Of a DNA stretch of 64,000 nt, positions 27,849 to 37,344 are shown piece after piece. How positions within the stretch are numbered: position 1 is the stretch's first letter; every line of letters begins with the position of its first letter. The notes beneath the pieces were generated by a model. The model had not been told where the DNA came from. It worked only from the letters and a program-made list of their open reading frames with translations, and ran no database searches. The DNA comes from Pantoea agglomerans (GTDB lineage Bacteria > Pseudomonadota > Gammaproteobacteria > Enterobacterales > Enterobacteriaceae), in contig NZ_CP090208.1 of the NCBI RefSeq assembly GCF_021397715.1, positions 62,001 through 126,000 of the forward strand, given 5' to 3'. Position numbers and translations under genes: made by a program.

Positions 27849-27969
27849 CAGGCCTACTCCTTAATATTTTGCGTTTATCCTGCCACGCCGCCCTGCCCCT
27901 GAAAAGCGCACTTCTTCTGATTGTGCAGTGCTTAACAAAGATGGACGAGCGGCTGGCACCTCACCGCCC

Positions 27970-28899
27970 TCAGGCTGGCTCACCGGCGCCGTTCGCCGGC
28001 GGTGTGGCTTTGGACAGGGAAACCAGCATCTGCTCAAACAGCGTCACCAGTTGCCGTACCTTGTCAGGAATGAAGCGAGCATCGGGAAAAATCGCGTAGA
28101 GATAACGATCCGGCAACCGGTAATCCGGCAAAATTCTGACCAGCCGACCGGCTGCCAGCGCATCAGCGCCCATAAGCGTCTGTATCGCGCCAATCCCCAG
28201 GCCTGCTTCAATCGCCGCTGTCAGCGAGTGACTATTATTGGAACGAAACACCGACTCCACCGCGAGCGACACCGCTTCCTCTGCTGATACCAGCCGTAAC
28301 GGCGCATCGGGCTGAAGGCCGCTGAAGCGAATATGCGGATACCGCTGTAAATCAGCGGGCGTTCGTGGCTCGCCGTGACGGGCGATCCAGTCAGCCGAAG
28401 CCACCAGCACCGTTTCGACGGTGGTCAGCGTGCGAGCGGCCAGGCTGGCAGGCGGCGCTTCGCTGAGACGAATAGCAACATCAACTCCTTCTGCCACCAC
28501 ATCGGCCAGGCGATCGTCCAGCGCCACCTCCAGCCGCAGAGCCGGATGCTGCTGCTGGAACCGTAACAGATGCGGCATAAAGCGCTGGCCCAGACCGCTC
28601 GGCAACTGGATGTGCAGTTTTCCCTGTAGCGACGGCGATTCAGGCCTTATTTGCTGCTCCAGCTCTTCCATTGCGTACAACAGTTGTCTGACCTGACTCA
28701 GGTAACGCTGGCCCGCTTCAGTCAGCGCCATCGCGCGCGTGGTTCGGTGCAATAGCACCACGCCCAGTTCCGCTTCCAGCGCGGCGACCTGCTGACTCAT
28801 CGCCGACTGCTTCATCCCGTGCTGACGTGCAGCGGCTGAAAACGATCCCGCCTCGGCGACACGGATGAAAGTCTGCATCGCATTCAGTTTGTTTTGCAT
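27970..28899 (-). CDS. LysR-family transcriptional regulator
   Basis: 309 residues. The helix-turn-helix lies in LNAMQTFIRVAEAGSFSAAARQHGMKQSAMSQQVAALE, followed by the effector domain with IRLSEAPPASLAARTL and GIGAIQTLMGADALAAGRL. This is the CrgA/DmlR-like branch that often controls a divergent oxidoreductase. Here the divergent neighbour is the frameshifted epimerase-like gene at 28997, about 100 bases away. The C-terminal tail (SKATPPANGAGEPA) is longer than usual and low in complexity. Confidence 0.92.
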   Translation of the reverse strand: MQNKLNAMQTFIRVAEAGSFSAAARQHGMKQSAMSQQVAALEAELGVVLLHRTTRAMALTEAGQRYLSQVRQLLYAMEELEQQIRPESPSLQGKLHIQLPSGLGQRFMPHLLRFQQQHPALRLEVALDDRLADVVAEGVDVAIRLSEAPPASLAARTLTTVETVLVASADWIARHGEPRTPADLQRYPHIRFSGLQPDAPLRLVSAEEAVSLAVESVFRSNNSHSLTAAIEAGLGIGAIQTLMGADALAAGRLVRILPDYRLPDRYLYAIFPDARFIPDKVRQLVTLFEQMLVSLSKATPPANGAGEPA

Positions 28900-28996
28900 T
28901 TATTGATTTTCTTAATAGGTGTCATCGGATTAAGGGGGATTTATTCAGCAAGAATAGCAGGTGACACTGCGATCTCATTCAGTGAGGAGCGTAACG

Positions 28997-30054
28997 ATGA
29001 ATAACAGGCAGAAAAATAGGGTTGCACTGGTGGCGGGCGCCACCGGCATTGTCGGTCAGCAACTTATTCGGGCGCTAATGGCGCAGCACTGGCGGTCACA
29101 GGACTGACTCGCCAGCCACGTCCAGACAACCATTCAGGCAATCTGTTATCGGTCGATCTTCTCGATCGCTCACAGAGTCAGCAGGTACTCTCATCACTGA
29201 CTGAGGTCACACACATTTTCTACAGCGCATGGCTGGATGCGCCCGACTGGGCCGCGATGGTGAAACCTAACGTAACGATGCTGCAAAACCTGGTGAGTGG
29301 CGTGGAGCAGGTTGCCCCACTGCAGCACGTCAGTCTGATGCAGGGTTACAAAGTTTACGGCGCCCATCTTGGCCCGTTTAAGACGCCCGCCCGGGAGAGT
29401 GATGCCGGTGTTCCGGGCGCCGAATTTAATGCCAGCCAGCAGCGCTGGCTAAGCGCACAACAGCAGGGTAAAGCCTGGCACTGGAGCGCATTGCGTCCCG
29501 GCGTAGTGGGAAGTGACAGGCCAGGCAACAGCATGAACCTGGCACTCAGCCTGGCAATCTATGCGTCGATTTGCCATGCCGAAGCGTTGCCGCTGCGTTT
29601 TCCTGGCTCGCTGGAAACCTGGCACAGCCTGGTGGATTTTACGGATGCGGAATTACTGGCCGATGCGACGCTCTGGGCGGCAGAGGCCGCTGAGGTGCAT
29701 AATCAGGCGTTTAATATTAACAACGGCGATCTGTGGCGCTGGAGCGAGCTGTGGCCGGTGATCGCGGACTGGTTCGGGCTCGACATTGCGCCGCCGGTTT
29801 CATTATCCCTGCAGCAGCTGTTTCACGATTACCGGCAAACCTGGCATGAACTCGCCGCCGCCAGGACGCTGGTGCAGCCCGATATTCTGGCGCTCAGTGA
29901 CGGCCGCTTTGCTGATTTCGTCTTCGGCTGGCGTTACGATATGTTTGGCGACGGCAGTAAGATCCGTCAGGCGGGATTTCATCATTTCCGGGCAACCGAC
30001 ACGATGCTTTGCGATCTGTTTGCCCGTTTTCGTGCCGCCCGAATCATTCCCTGA
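28997..30054 (+). pseudogene. NAD(P)-dependent epimerase-like SDR (PRISE type), frameshifted
   Basis: The ATG behind GTGAGGAGCG starts NRVALVAGATGIVGQQLIRALMAQ, a Rossmann GxxGxxG, but this frame stops at 29105. The continuation is in another frame from about 29089 (LAVTGLTRQPRPDNHSGNLL) and stays open to 30054. A single -1 or +2 change near 29085 separates them. The body has THIFYSAWLD, then MQGYKVYGAHLGPFKTPARES, which resembles the YxxxK-like and LGPF region of progesterone 5-beta-reductase/iridoid-synthase-like SDRs. If real, the shift destroys the cofactor-binding half. The divergent LysR gene may have controlled it. Confidence 0.82.
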
Positions 30055-30120
30055 GCAGCCCGGCCAGCGCTCAGGAGAGAGAGCGATGCCAGCCAGCCGC
30101 ACTCTCCGATCATCGCGGCG

Positions 30121-30993
30121 TTAGCGCCCTTTTTTCTTCCGTCCCGGCTGTACAAAGCGCTTGCGTGAGGCGCTATCAGGCTCCGCTTTCCCGGCCGGTC
30201 TGGCGGGACTTTTCTGCGGTTTCTTAGCCGCAGCGGATTTTGCTGGCGCTTTCTTCGCGGGCTTATCTTCTGAAGAGGAGTTCTCCAGCAGTTTAAACAG
30301 TTCGATCAGTTCATCATCCGTCAGATCGCGCCACTCGCCCAGCGGCAGGCCTTTCAGATTGACGTTCATGATGCGGGTGCGCTCCAGCTTCGTGACTTCA
30401 AAGCCAAAGTGCTTACACATCCGGCGAATCTGGCGATTCAGCCCCTGCACCAGCGTGATGCGAAACACGAAAGGCGCTTCTTTTTTGACTTTGCACTTTT
30501 TGGTCACGGTGCCCAGCATCGGCACGCCCGCACTCATTCCGGCAATGAACTCGTCGGTAATCGGCTTATCGACGGTGACGACATACTCTTTTTCGTGATT
30601 ATTGCCGGCACGCAGAATTTTATTGACCAGATCACCGTGGTTAGTCAGGAAAATCAGCCCCTGCGAATCTTTATCCAGACGGCCAATCGGGAATACCCGC
30701 TTACTGTGGTTGACGAAATCGCTGATGTTATCGCGTTCACCCTCTTCCATGGTGGTGATAATGCCAACCGGCTTGTTCAGGGCAATCAGCACCAGATCGT
30801 CTTCGTCACGCGGTTCGATAAGCTGACCATTTACTTTCACCACATCGCCTGCAAATACCTGTGCGCCGACAGCGGCGCGCTTGCCGTTGATGAAAACGTT
30901 GCCCTGCTCGATGTAACGATCGGCGTCGCGACGAGAACAGATTCCGCTCTCACTGATGTATTTATTGAGACGAGTCGATGAATGAGTCAGCAT
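30121..30993 (-). CDS. rluF: 23S rRNA pseudouridine(2604) synthase RluF
   Basis: 290 residues, the same length as E. coli RluF as I recall it, and near-identical through the core. The N-terminal S4 RNA-binding domain is [33 protein letters not shown]. The catalytic Asp lies in [32 protein letters not shown], and [18 protein letters not shown] closes the fold. It makes the pseudouridine at position 2604 of 23S rRNA and a tRNA-Tyr site in E. coli. The C-terminus is a Lys/Ala/Pro-rich tail ending GRKKKGR, as in other enterobacterial RluF proteins. Confidence 0.97.
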   Translation of the reverse strand: MLTHSSTRLNKYISESGICSRRDADRYIEQGNVFINGKRAAVGAQVFAGDVVKVNGQLIEPRDEDDLVLIALNKPVGIITTMEEGERDNISDFVNHSKRVFPIGRLDKDSQGLIFLTNHGDLVNKILRAGNNHEKEYVVTVDKPITDEFIAGMSAGVPMLGTVTKKCKVKKEAPFVFRITLVQGLNRQIRRMCKHFGFEVTKLERTRIMNVNLKGLPLGEWRDLTDDELIELFKLLENSSSEDKPAKKAPAKSAAAKKPQKSPARPAGKAEPDSASRKRFVQPGRKKKGR

Positions 30994-31076
30994 GGTTCCT
31001 CCAAAAAACGCGGACTATACCTTACCGGCGTGGGCTTGCGAAGTGTTTGCGCATGAAACTTTGCGGCGGGTAAAGC

Positions 31077-31094
31077 GGCGCTGTCGATAGCGCC
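31077..31094 (-). terminator. Small hairpin after the GNAT gene
   Basis: GGCGCT / AGCGCC stem with a six-base loop, about 10 bases past the GNAT stop on the minus strand. There is no T run; weak candidate only. Confidence 0.3.
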
Positions 31095-31104
31095 ATCCGG
31101 CTAA

Positions 31105-31590
31105 TCAGTCAGAGGACGGCAACAGCTCGATTGCCATCTCCATACAGCGTAATCCGCCACCGGCCAGCTTCGAAGGATAAAGGCTTTCACCCAGCAACGT
31201 GAAGCCATGCTGCTGATAAAAGCTGGCGGCATTAGGCGTAGACAAAAGCGTCAGACGCCGGTAGCCACGGCGCAGCGCGTCCGCTTTGATGGTAGCAATG
31301 ATCTCGCCAGCCAGCCCCTGGCCGGTATAGCCGGGCAGCGTGAATATCGCCTCAACGCTGCCGGCAGCCAGGTCGAGCGAACCGGTTGCTATCGGTCGTC
31401 CGTCAGGACCATCGATGACGAAAAAGGGATTCTCGCGGATCATCGCCGGGAAACTGGCAGGCATTCGGTCCGGTGTCCAGGCTGCAATCACCTCGGGCGT
31501 ATAGGCTGTCTGACAGCCATGGCGGATCGCCTGATTGCGGATAGTCCACAATAGCATCGCCTCTTCAGGTAATGCCCGTCTGACATTCAT
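31105..31590 (-). CDS. GNAT-family N-acetyltransferase
   Basis: 161 residues starting at the second of two adjacent ATGs, which has correct spacing to AGGAGGGG. The acetyl-CoA loop reads LPGYTGQGLAGEIIATIKADALRRG, close to the Q/RxxGxG/A motif A. A C-terminal ASFYQQHGFTLLGES matches motif B. The acceptor (protein, amine or antibiotic) cannot be inferred. It lies alone between rluF and the autotransporter gene. Confidence 0.88.
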   Translation of the reverse strand: MNVRRALPEEAMLLWTIRNQAIRHGCQTAYTPEVIAAWTPDRMPASFPAMIRENPFFVIDGPDGRPIATGSLDLAAGSVEAIFTLPGYTGQGLAGEIIATIKADALRRGYRRLTLLSTPNAASFYQQHGFTLLGESLYPSKLAGGGLRCMEMAIELLPSSD

Positions 31591-31667
31591 CATCCCCTCC
31601 TGCCTGAACTTTTCGGATCGTACCGCTACGTTATCACACCGCTTCCCTGCCGTGCGATTAACGCCGA

Positions 31668-33650
31668 TCAGAAGCGGGCATTGAGCCCGATGTTCCAGGT
31701 CACCTGATGATATTGAGTGTTGCCCGCCACCGCAGAAACGCCCGCAAACGCATTCACTGCGCTACCCAGCGGCACGCTGGCACCGACCGCCATATCCAGC
31801 CAGTTGTCATCGCCTGAGTCGCTGGTGCGGGTAAACGCCGTGCGGGTTGATTTCAGCCCGGCGGTTACCGCTGAATCACTGTCGCCAAACTGATGGTTGT
31901 AGCTGACCTGCGCCCACGGATTAATCAACAGCTGCCTGCTGTCGATGCGCCAGCCTACAGAACCCACCTGCGAATGCAGCGTCTGATCGCCAAAGCGCAT
32001 GGCGCTACTGCGGTTACCCTGCTCCCGATAGCCGTCTACCTGACTGTAATCCAGCGCGTAACTGGCAACCGGACCGGTGGACACATACTGCCCCAGCGGC
32101 AGATCCCAGCCGGTTTCAATCCGCATTCCCAGCAGTTTCCCTTCGGTGCTGCCCTGCTCGGTACGGGTGGCCGGTCCCAGTCTGACCTGACGGTCAATAT
32201 CGTCGAAATCGAGATCGGCATAGTGCAGATCGGCATTAATCCAGCCCTGATCAAACAGCCGCAACTGACTCCACAGCGCCACCAGATTGCCGCGCAGACG
32301 GTAATCGAAACGTGATGACGGGTCCTGACGCTGGGTGGTCGCCGAAAACATCGCCCCGGCCTGCCAGCTGTCGGTCAGCTGATAACCGATACCGATCGCG
32401 CCATTGGCACTGGTGGCATCACCCTCTGCATCACTGTCGCCGCGAAAATCTCGTGACTGACCCGCATAGCCGCCGAACACCGTGAACTGTCCGGCGTCAG
32501 CAGGCTGCTGACGTTGCTGCTGTAAATGCCCATCCAGCGTATTTCTCGCGTCCCGCACCAGCATCAGGGGGGACTGATTCAGCGCCGCGACCTGCAACGG
32601 GGCATCCAGGATCGACTCGATATAGTCAGCGATCAGCGCATGTACCGCCGGGCTGGGATGCAGACGATCAGCGAACAGATACTGTTGCGCCTGCGAGAAG
32701 CCTGGCGTTGACGAGGTGCAATCCATCGCCGAGACGCCCGGCGGACAGGCCATGCCGGCGCTGTTGCTGATGCCGTACAGGCCCGGATTATCGATCACCT
32801 CGCTGAACAGTCCGTTAATATCGACCCGCGCGATATTGCCGCCGCTGGCCACCAGCCCCTGCTCCTCCAGCTGGTTATAGCGGTCGGTCAGCGTCGCCGC
32901 GGTGTCGCTCAACAGCTGCCAGGCGGCAAACAGCTGCTGTGCGATCGCTTCACGCACCAGCGGAATGGCTGGGATCTGATCGGCCGCCGCATGCAGCGCC
33001 GTTTCGATAGCCTGCTCACGCGCTGCCCGGTCAGGTGTAGTAACAGTGCTCAGCGACTGAAACAGCGCCGCCATCGCCGGTTCTGCGACCGGGCCCAGCG
33101 GTTGCAGAATCGCCTGTAACAGCGCCGGTGTCGCCCCGACGTCAGGCACCGTCGGGACAATCACCGTACCGGCCCCGGCCGCCAGCAACCGACTGACCTG
33201 GTCGGACGCCGCACGGGCACTGTTATCAATCAACTGCACCGCATTCAGCGGATTTGCCGCGGCGGCGGCCAGGTCGTTGCCGCCGATCCAGTGAATATAG
33301 AGGCCATTGCCATCGGCACGGCCGCCATTAGCGGTGAGGTAGCGATCGACCTGATCCTGCGTGTTGAACTGCGGATTCAGCAGCGGCACGGCCACCGCAC
33401 CGCCAGCGGCATAGTTGCTGCCGCCCTGGGATGAGGGCAGCAGGGTCTCATTCAGATGTTGCGCTACTCTCTCGTCATACAAAGGATGGGAAGCCGCATC
33501 GTAGGTGAAGCGGCCGACGTTACCGCCGTCGCTCAGGCTATCGCCAAAAACGGTGAGCTGGCTCCAGGCCGCTGCCGGCAACGGAGAGAGCATACCGAGA
33601 CTGGTCATTGCCGCACCGGCGAGCAGGTGTCGCGCGTGAAAGGATTTCAT
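31668..33650 (-). CDS. Autotransporter esterase of the GDSL family (EstA/ApeE-like)
   Basis: 660 residues. A signal peptide ends near PLPAAAWS. The passenger is a GDSL hydrolase: nucleophile Ser38 in VFGDSLSDGGNVG, block III HWIGGNDLA, and a catalytic Asp/His pair in LFADRLHPSPAVH. From about residue 385 comes a 12-stranded-type autotransporter beta domain (FTVFGGYAGQSRDFRG, IGYQLTDSWQAGAMFS) ending in VTWNIGLNARF with the terminal Phe needed for outer membrane assembly. Proteins of this design (Pseudomonas EstA, Salmonella ApeE) stay attached to the cell surface and hydrolyse short-chain esters. The gene appears monocistronic. Confidence 0.96.
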   Translation of the reverse strand: MKSFHARHLLAGAAMTSLGMLSPLPAAAWSQLTVFGDSLSDGGNVGRFTYDAASHPLYDERVAQHLNETLLPSSQGGSNYAAGGAVAVPLLNPQFNTQDQVDRYLTANGGRADGNGLYIHWIGGNDLAAAAANPLNAVQLIDNSARAASDQVSRLLAAGAGTVIVPTVPDVGATPALLQAILQPLGPVAEPAMAALFQSLSTVTTPDRAAREQAIETALHAAADQIPAIPLVREAIAQQLFAAWQLLSDTAATLTDRYNQLEEQGLVASGGNIARVDINGLFSEVIDNPGLYGISNSAGMACPPGVSAMDCTSSTPGFSQAQQYLFADRLHPSPAVHALIADYIESILDAPLQVAALNQSPLMLVRDARNTLDGHLQQQRQQPADAGQFTVFGGYAGQSRDFRGDSDAEGDATSANGAIGIGYQLTDSWQAGAMFSATTQRQDPSSRFDYRLRGNLVALWSQLRLFDQGWINADLHYADLDFDDIDRQVRLGPATRTEQGSTEGKLLGMRIETGWDLPLGQYVSTGPVASYALDYSQVDGYREQGNRSSAMRFGDQTLHSQVGSVGWRIDSRQLLINPWAQVSYNHQFGDSDSAVTAGLKSTRTAFTRTSDSGDDNWLDMAVGASVPLGSAVNAFAGVSAVAGNTQYHQVTWNIGLNARF

Positions 33651-33805
33651 CGTCAGCTCCGCACAAGGTCACAAGGATTAAAGAAAGGAAAAACAGGGCT
33701 CAACACCCCGAAGCAAAATAAGCGTAGTCGGCAGCGGAGAAGGGTTGCAGAAAAGGCGCGATCGGGATCTCAAAGCGGGAAAATTTGATTTAAGTATCGT
33801 CGGTG

Positions 33806-33830
33806 ACCGGCAAAAACCGTGCTTGCCGGT
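33806..33830 (-). terminator. Hairpin downstream of the rpiR-type gene
   Basis: ACCGGCAA / TTGCCGGT perfect eight-base stem with a nine-base loop, 26 bases past the stop on the minus strand. The following bases are AT-rich but not a T run. Confidence 0.45.
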
Positions 33831-33855
33831 GCTGTAGTAAACCTGAAGGCTGGCG

Positions 33856-34746
33856 CTACTTTTTACCGGCCGGTTTCAGGCCGCGATAGAGATCCTGTAA
33901 CCGCTTCATGGTTTTGACGGTGCGCTGCGGTAGCGTAGAGGCCACCGACAGGATCAGCATCTCCAGACAGACCATAATGGTGCCATGTAGCGGAATGCGG
34001 CCCTTTTCACCGCCGCGTGGCACGTCGATCACCACCTCCGCCTCGCGGGCAAAAAATGAGTCGGTCGCATGGGTCAGCAGAATAATCGGGATGCCGAGCC
34101 GTTTCGCCTCGCGGACCACCGTCGTCCCTTCCCGGTGGGCTGATTGCTGCGCCATCATCACCAGCACATCACCGCGCTGCAGCGCCAGCATCTGCTCCGC
34201 CAGCGCAATGCCGGCACGATTGAGGGAAAATGCCGGAAGTCCGATACGATTCAACAGGCGAACGCTGTAATCCGCCAGAATGCCGGAGGCGTTGATACCA
34301 AAAATCGCCACCTGACGCGCTTCACTCAGCAGCGCTACCGCATCGGCAACCGCGACACGGTTTTGCGGTTGTGACATGACCTCACAGGCGCGCCGGTGTC
34401 CCTCCAGCACAAAATCGATCGCGCTGTTTACATCGCTGGTCACTTCACTGACGGTGGTGATCATCTTATCTTCGGAGGTCAGCGACGGCCCAAACCCTGC
34501 CTGCAGCGTCTGCTTCAGATCGCGCAGCCCACTGAAGCCCAGCGCCTGAACCGCGCGGATCACCGTTGCATCGGAGGTCTGATTAGCCAGCGCAATCTCC
34601 ATCGCGGTACTCTCCAGCACCGTTTCCCGCTGTTGGTCGATATAGCGAGCCACCGCCAGCAAGCGAGGCGACAGCTGTTTTTCCCGCGAGCGCAGACGTT
34701 CGCCGAAGACATCTACCCGATTTTTACCTGTTCTGACCTGTTTCAT
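33856..34746 (-). CDS. MurR/RpiR-family transcriptional regulator
   Basis: 296 residues. The N-terminal RpiR helix-turn-helix (about 18-85) has LSPRLLAVARYIDQQRETVLESTAMEIALANQTSDATVIRAVQALGFSGLRDLKQ. A SIS sugar-phosphate-binding domain spans about 125-265 (AIFGINASGILADYSVRLLNRIG, LVMMAQQSAHREGTTVVREAKRLGIPIILLT). The family senses phosphosugars, and some members control iron or other genes. No sugar operon is adjacent, so its target is not clear. The siderophore receptor lies upstream in the opposite direction. Confidence 0.92.
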   Translation of the reverse strand: MKQVRTGKNRVDVFGERLRSREKQLSPRLLAVARYIDQQRETVLESTAMEIALANQTSDATVIRAVQALGFSGLRDLKQTLQAGFGPSLTSEDKMITTVSEVTSDVNSAIDFVLEGHRRACEVMSQPQNRVAVADAVALLSEARQVAIFGINASGILADYSVRLLNRIGLPAFSLNRAGIALAEQMLALQRGDVLVMMAQQSAHREGTTVVREAKRLGIPIILLTHATDSFFAREAEVVIDVPRGGEKGRIPLHGTIMVCLEMLILSVASTLPQRTVKTMKRLQDLYRGLKPAGKK

Positions 34747-35214
34747 TAAGGGACCTGCGCTGGCTATGACGTGCCTGTCGCAACCGACGGCACGGAAAGT
34801 GCGCTGATTCTAACCTCAGGCCTGTAGTGAGCAAAAATAATTAACGCTGATTCACCTGTTTATTCTGCGGGATTAATCGTTAAACAGACCAGCACTTTTA
34901 TTTTTAACGCTTATTATTCAATGATTAAATTTGATCGCAGCGCTCTGATAACCTGAAAAATCACGCCGAAAAAAATGTAGTGAATATTTCTTTAATTATG
35001 TTTACTACTACAATCACCAATGGTTGAATGATTCTCAATTACAGATGAGAAGAATTGTCGTCACCGTGGTCTGTTGCCCTTCTGAGCCGCATCGCTGCGG
35101 CAGTCTGCTCACTGTTTACTCTCTGCACTTTGCAGAATACCGCCAGGACGTTCGGCGATAGCTGCGGCTGCGTTGAACCCTAAGCCTCTCTCGCTTCAGA
35201 CACGAAAAGTAGAA
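34747..35214. promoter_or_regulatory. Divergent promoter region between rpiR-type gene and siderophore receptor
   Basis: 468 bases without a gene. It is AT-rich around 34840-35000 and carries a Fur-like site (listed separately). The receptor start at 35215 has only a weak ribosome site (GAAAAGTAGAA). Confidence 0.55.
35023..35037 (+). promoter_or_regulatory. Candidate Fur box
   Basis: GTTGAATGATTCTCA fits the 7-1-7 Fur pattern TGATAAT-N-ATTATCA at 9 of 14 positions, with the core AAT-N-ATT-x-TCA intact. The position, about 180 bases before a siderophore receptor start, is as expected. Confidence 0.5.
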
Positions 35215-37344
35215 ATGAATAACCGTTCAGATAAAAGTAAAAATCCGACACGCCTGTCGGCGCTGACGATGGCCACGTGTAGCGCGCTGTTAATGATGCA
35301 GGCACAGGCAGCCAGCGATGCCGACTCGCCGGATATCACCGTGACCGGCGACGGCAACCCGGAAACGGGTTACAGCCATAACCAGAGCAGCATTGGCAGC
35401 AAAATGCCTACTGCGCGCCTGGACGAAGCGCAATCGATCAGCACCGTCACTCAGCAGCAGCTGGAGGATTATCAGGTCAGTTCGCTGTCGGAGGCGATGC
35501 GCTTTGTCAGTGGCGTGTCTGAAGCCAACACGCTGGCCGGCACCGAGGATGGTTTTGTCCGGCGCGGGTTCGGCAGCAACGGGGATGGTTCGATCTATCG
35601 TGATGGCATCCGCAGCAGTCAGGGGCTGAATGTTGACGCCACCACCGAGCGGGTTGAGGTGCTGAAAGGCTCAGCCTCGCTGCTGTACGGCATTCAGAAT
35701 CCGGGTGGCGTGATTAACGTGGTCAGTAAGAAACCGCAGTATCAGTGGCATAGCAAAATCAGTGGCCGTTACGCCAGCGAAGGCGGCGGCGCGGGGACGC
35801 TGGATGTGACCGGCCCGTTGGGAAACGGCTTCGCCTTTCGACTGATCGCTGAAAAACAGCACCAGGATTACTGGCGCAATTTTGGCAGCGAGCAACATAC
35901 TCTGCTGGCCCCGTCTTTGCAGTGGTATGGCGAACAGGCGAGTTTTCTGATCGGTTATGCTGATTACCGCTATGACATCCCTTACGATCGCGGCACCGCG
36001 TTTATCAACAACAAGCCGATCGCCATTGGCTACAAGGATCGGCTTGACGACACCGCTAACCACGCCTGGGGCCACAATTAAACCCTGAACGCCAGCTACG
36101 AATGGCAGTTCAACGAGGCGTGGCGCACCCGCTTTACGCTGGGCTGGAACCAGCGTCGCTATGACAATAACGAAGTGCGGGTGACGGCGGTTAATACCAC
36201 CACCGGCGCGGTGACCCGTCGCGCTGATGCCAATCGTGGCTTCAACCACAAGACTCACTACCTGAGCTGGGATCTGCTGGGAAACCCGGAGATCGCCGGG
36301 ATGTCGCACGCGCTGGTGCTGGGTACCGATTATGAGATGAACCAGACTTATCGCGCTCATCAGTATCAGGGTAAGGCGACCAGTCGTTTTAACTTCTTCC
36401 AGCCCGAATATAATCAGCTGTCACCGCTGACCGACAGCAGCACCGAAAACAGCGCTAACGCCAACAACCTGAACCGCATTCATAGTCGTTCGATCTACGC
36501 GAAAGATAGCGTGACGTTGTCACCTGACTGGATTGTGGTCGTCGGCGGCCGCTACCAGCATTATGAGCAGCGCGCCTCAAAAGGCTTCGATCCGCAGGTT
36601 GAAACGCTCAACGACGAGGGCAATAAGTTTCTGCCGCAGGCCGGGATCATCTACAAACTCACGCCCGCTTTATCGTTTTATACCAGCGTGAGTCAATCTT
36701 TTACCCCGTCGACTAACGTGGAGGACGATGGCAGCGTTGGCAAACCTGAGCAGGGAACCAGTTGGGAGATTGGCAGCAAATGGCAGCTCACCCCCAATCT
36801 GTTTGCCTCGCTCGCCCTCTATCGTATCGATGAAAAATCGATGTCGCTCAGCATTAACGGCACGACGCGCGCGATTGATAAAGCGCGCTCCAGCGGGGCT
36901 GAATTTGAACTGAATGGCGAAATTGCGCCAGGCTGGGATCTGAGTGCTAATTACAGCTACGACCAGGCGGAAATCGTTGAGGATCGGGTGAATCCGGATA
37001 ACAACGGTAACCGGCTGCAAAATGCGCCGCGTCATGCTGGCGCGCTCTATCTGAGCCATGAACTGCAACTCAGCGGCCTGCCCGGCAGCGTCCGGCTCGG
37101 CGGCGGCGCGCGCTATGTTGGCAGCCGTGCCGGCGATCCGGAGAACAGTTTTACCCTGCCGGATTATGTCGTAGCCGATAGCTTTATCGCCTGGAATCAT
37201 CGACTGTTCGGTGAGAAAACGCAGTTGCGGCTTAATCTCAACAACCTGTTCGATAAACACTATTACAGCTCTAGCGGCGGCAACCTGCGCGTCCGCGAAG
37301 GCGAAACCCGTAACCTGATGGTACAAGCCAGTGTTGAATTTTAA
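35215..37344 (+). pseudogene. TonB-dependent siderophore receptor with one in-frame stop
   Basis: A 709-codon gene read in a single frame, interrupted by TAA at 36079-36081 (AWGHN-stop-TLNASYEW). The part before has a signal peptide, then the plug domain: QSISTVTQQQLEDYQVSSL, YRDGIR, ERVEVLKGSASLLYGIQNPGGVINVVSKKP. The part after is the beta barrel, with QNAPRHAGALYLSHEL and FDKHYYSSS, ending VQASVEF with the terminal Phe. This is the ferrichrome/coprogen/pyoverdine receptor class. One C-to-T change (CAA to TAA) would explain the stop. Without suppression only a truncated plug and part of the barrel are made. It overlaps the next gene by 14 bases. Confidence 0.88.
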
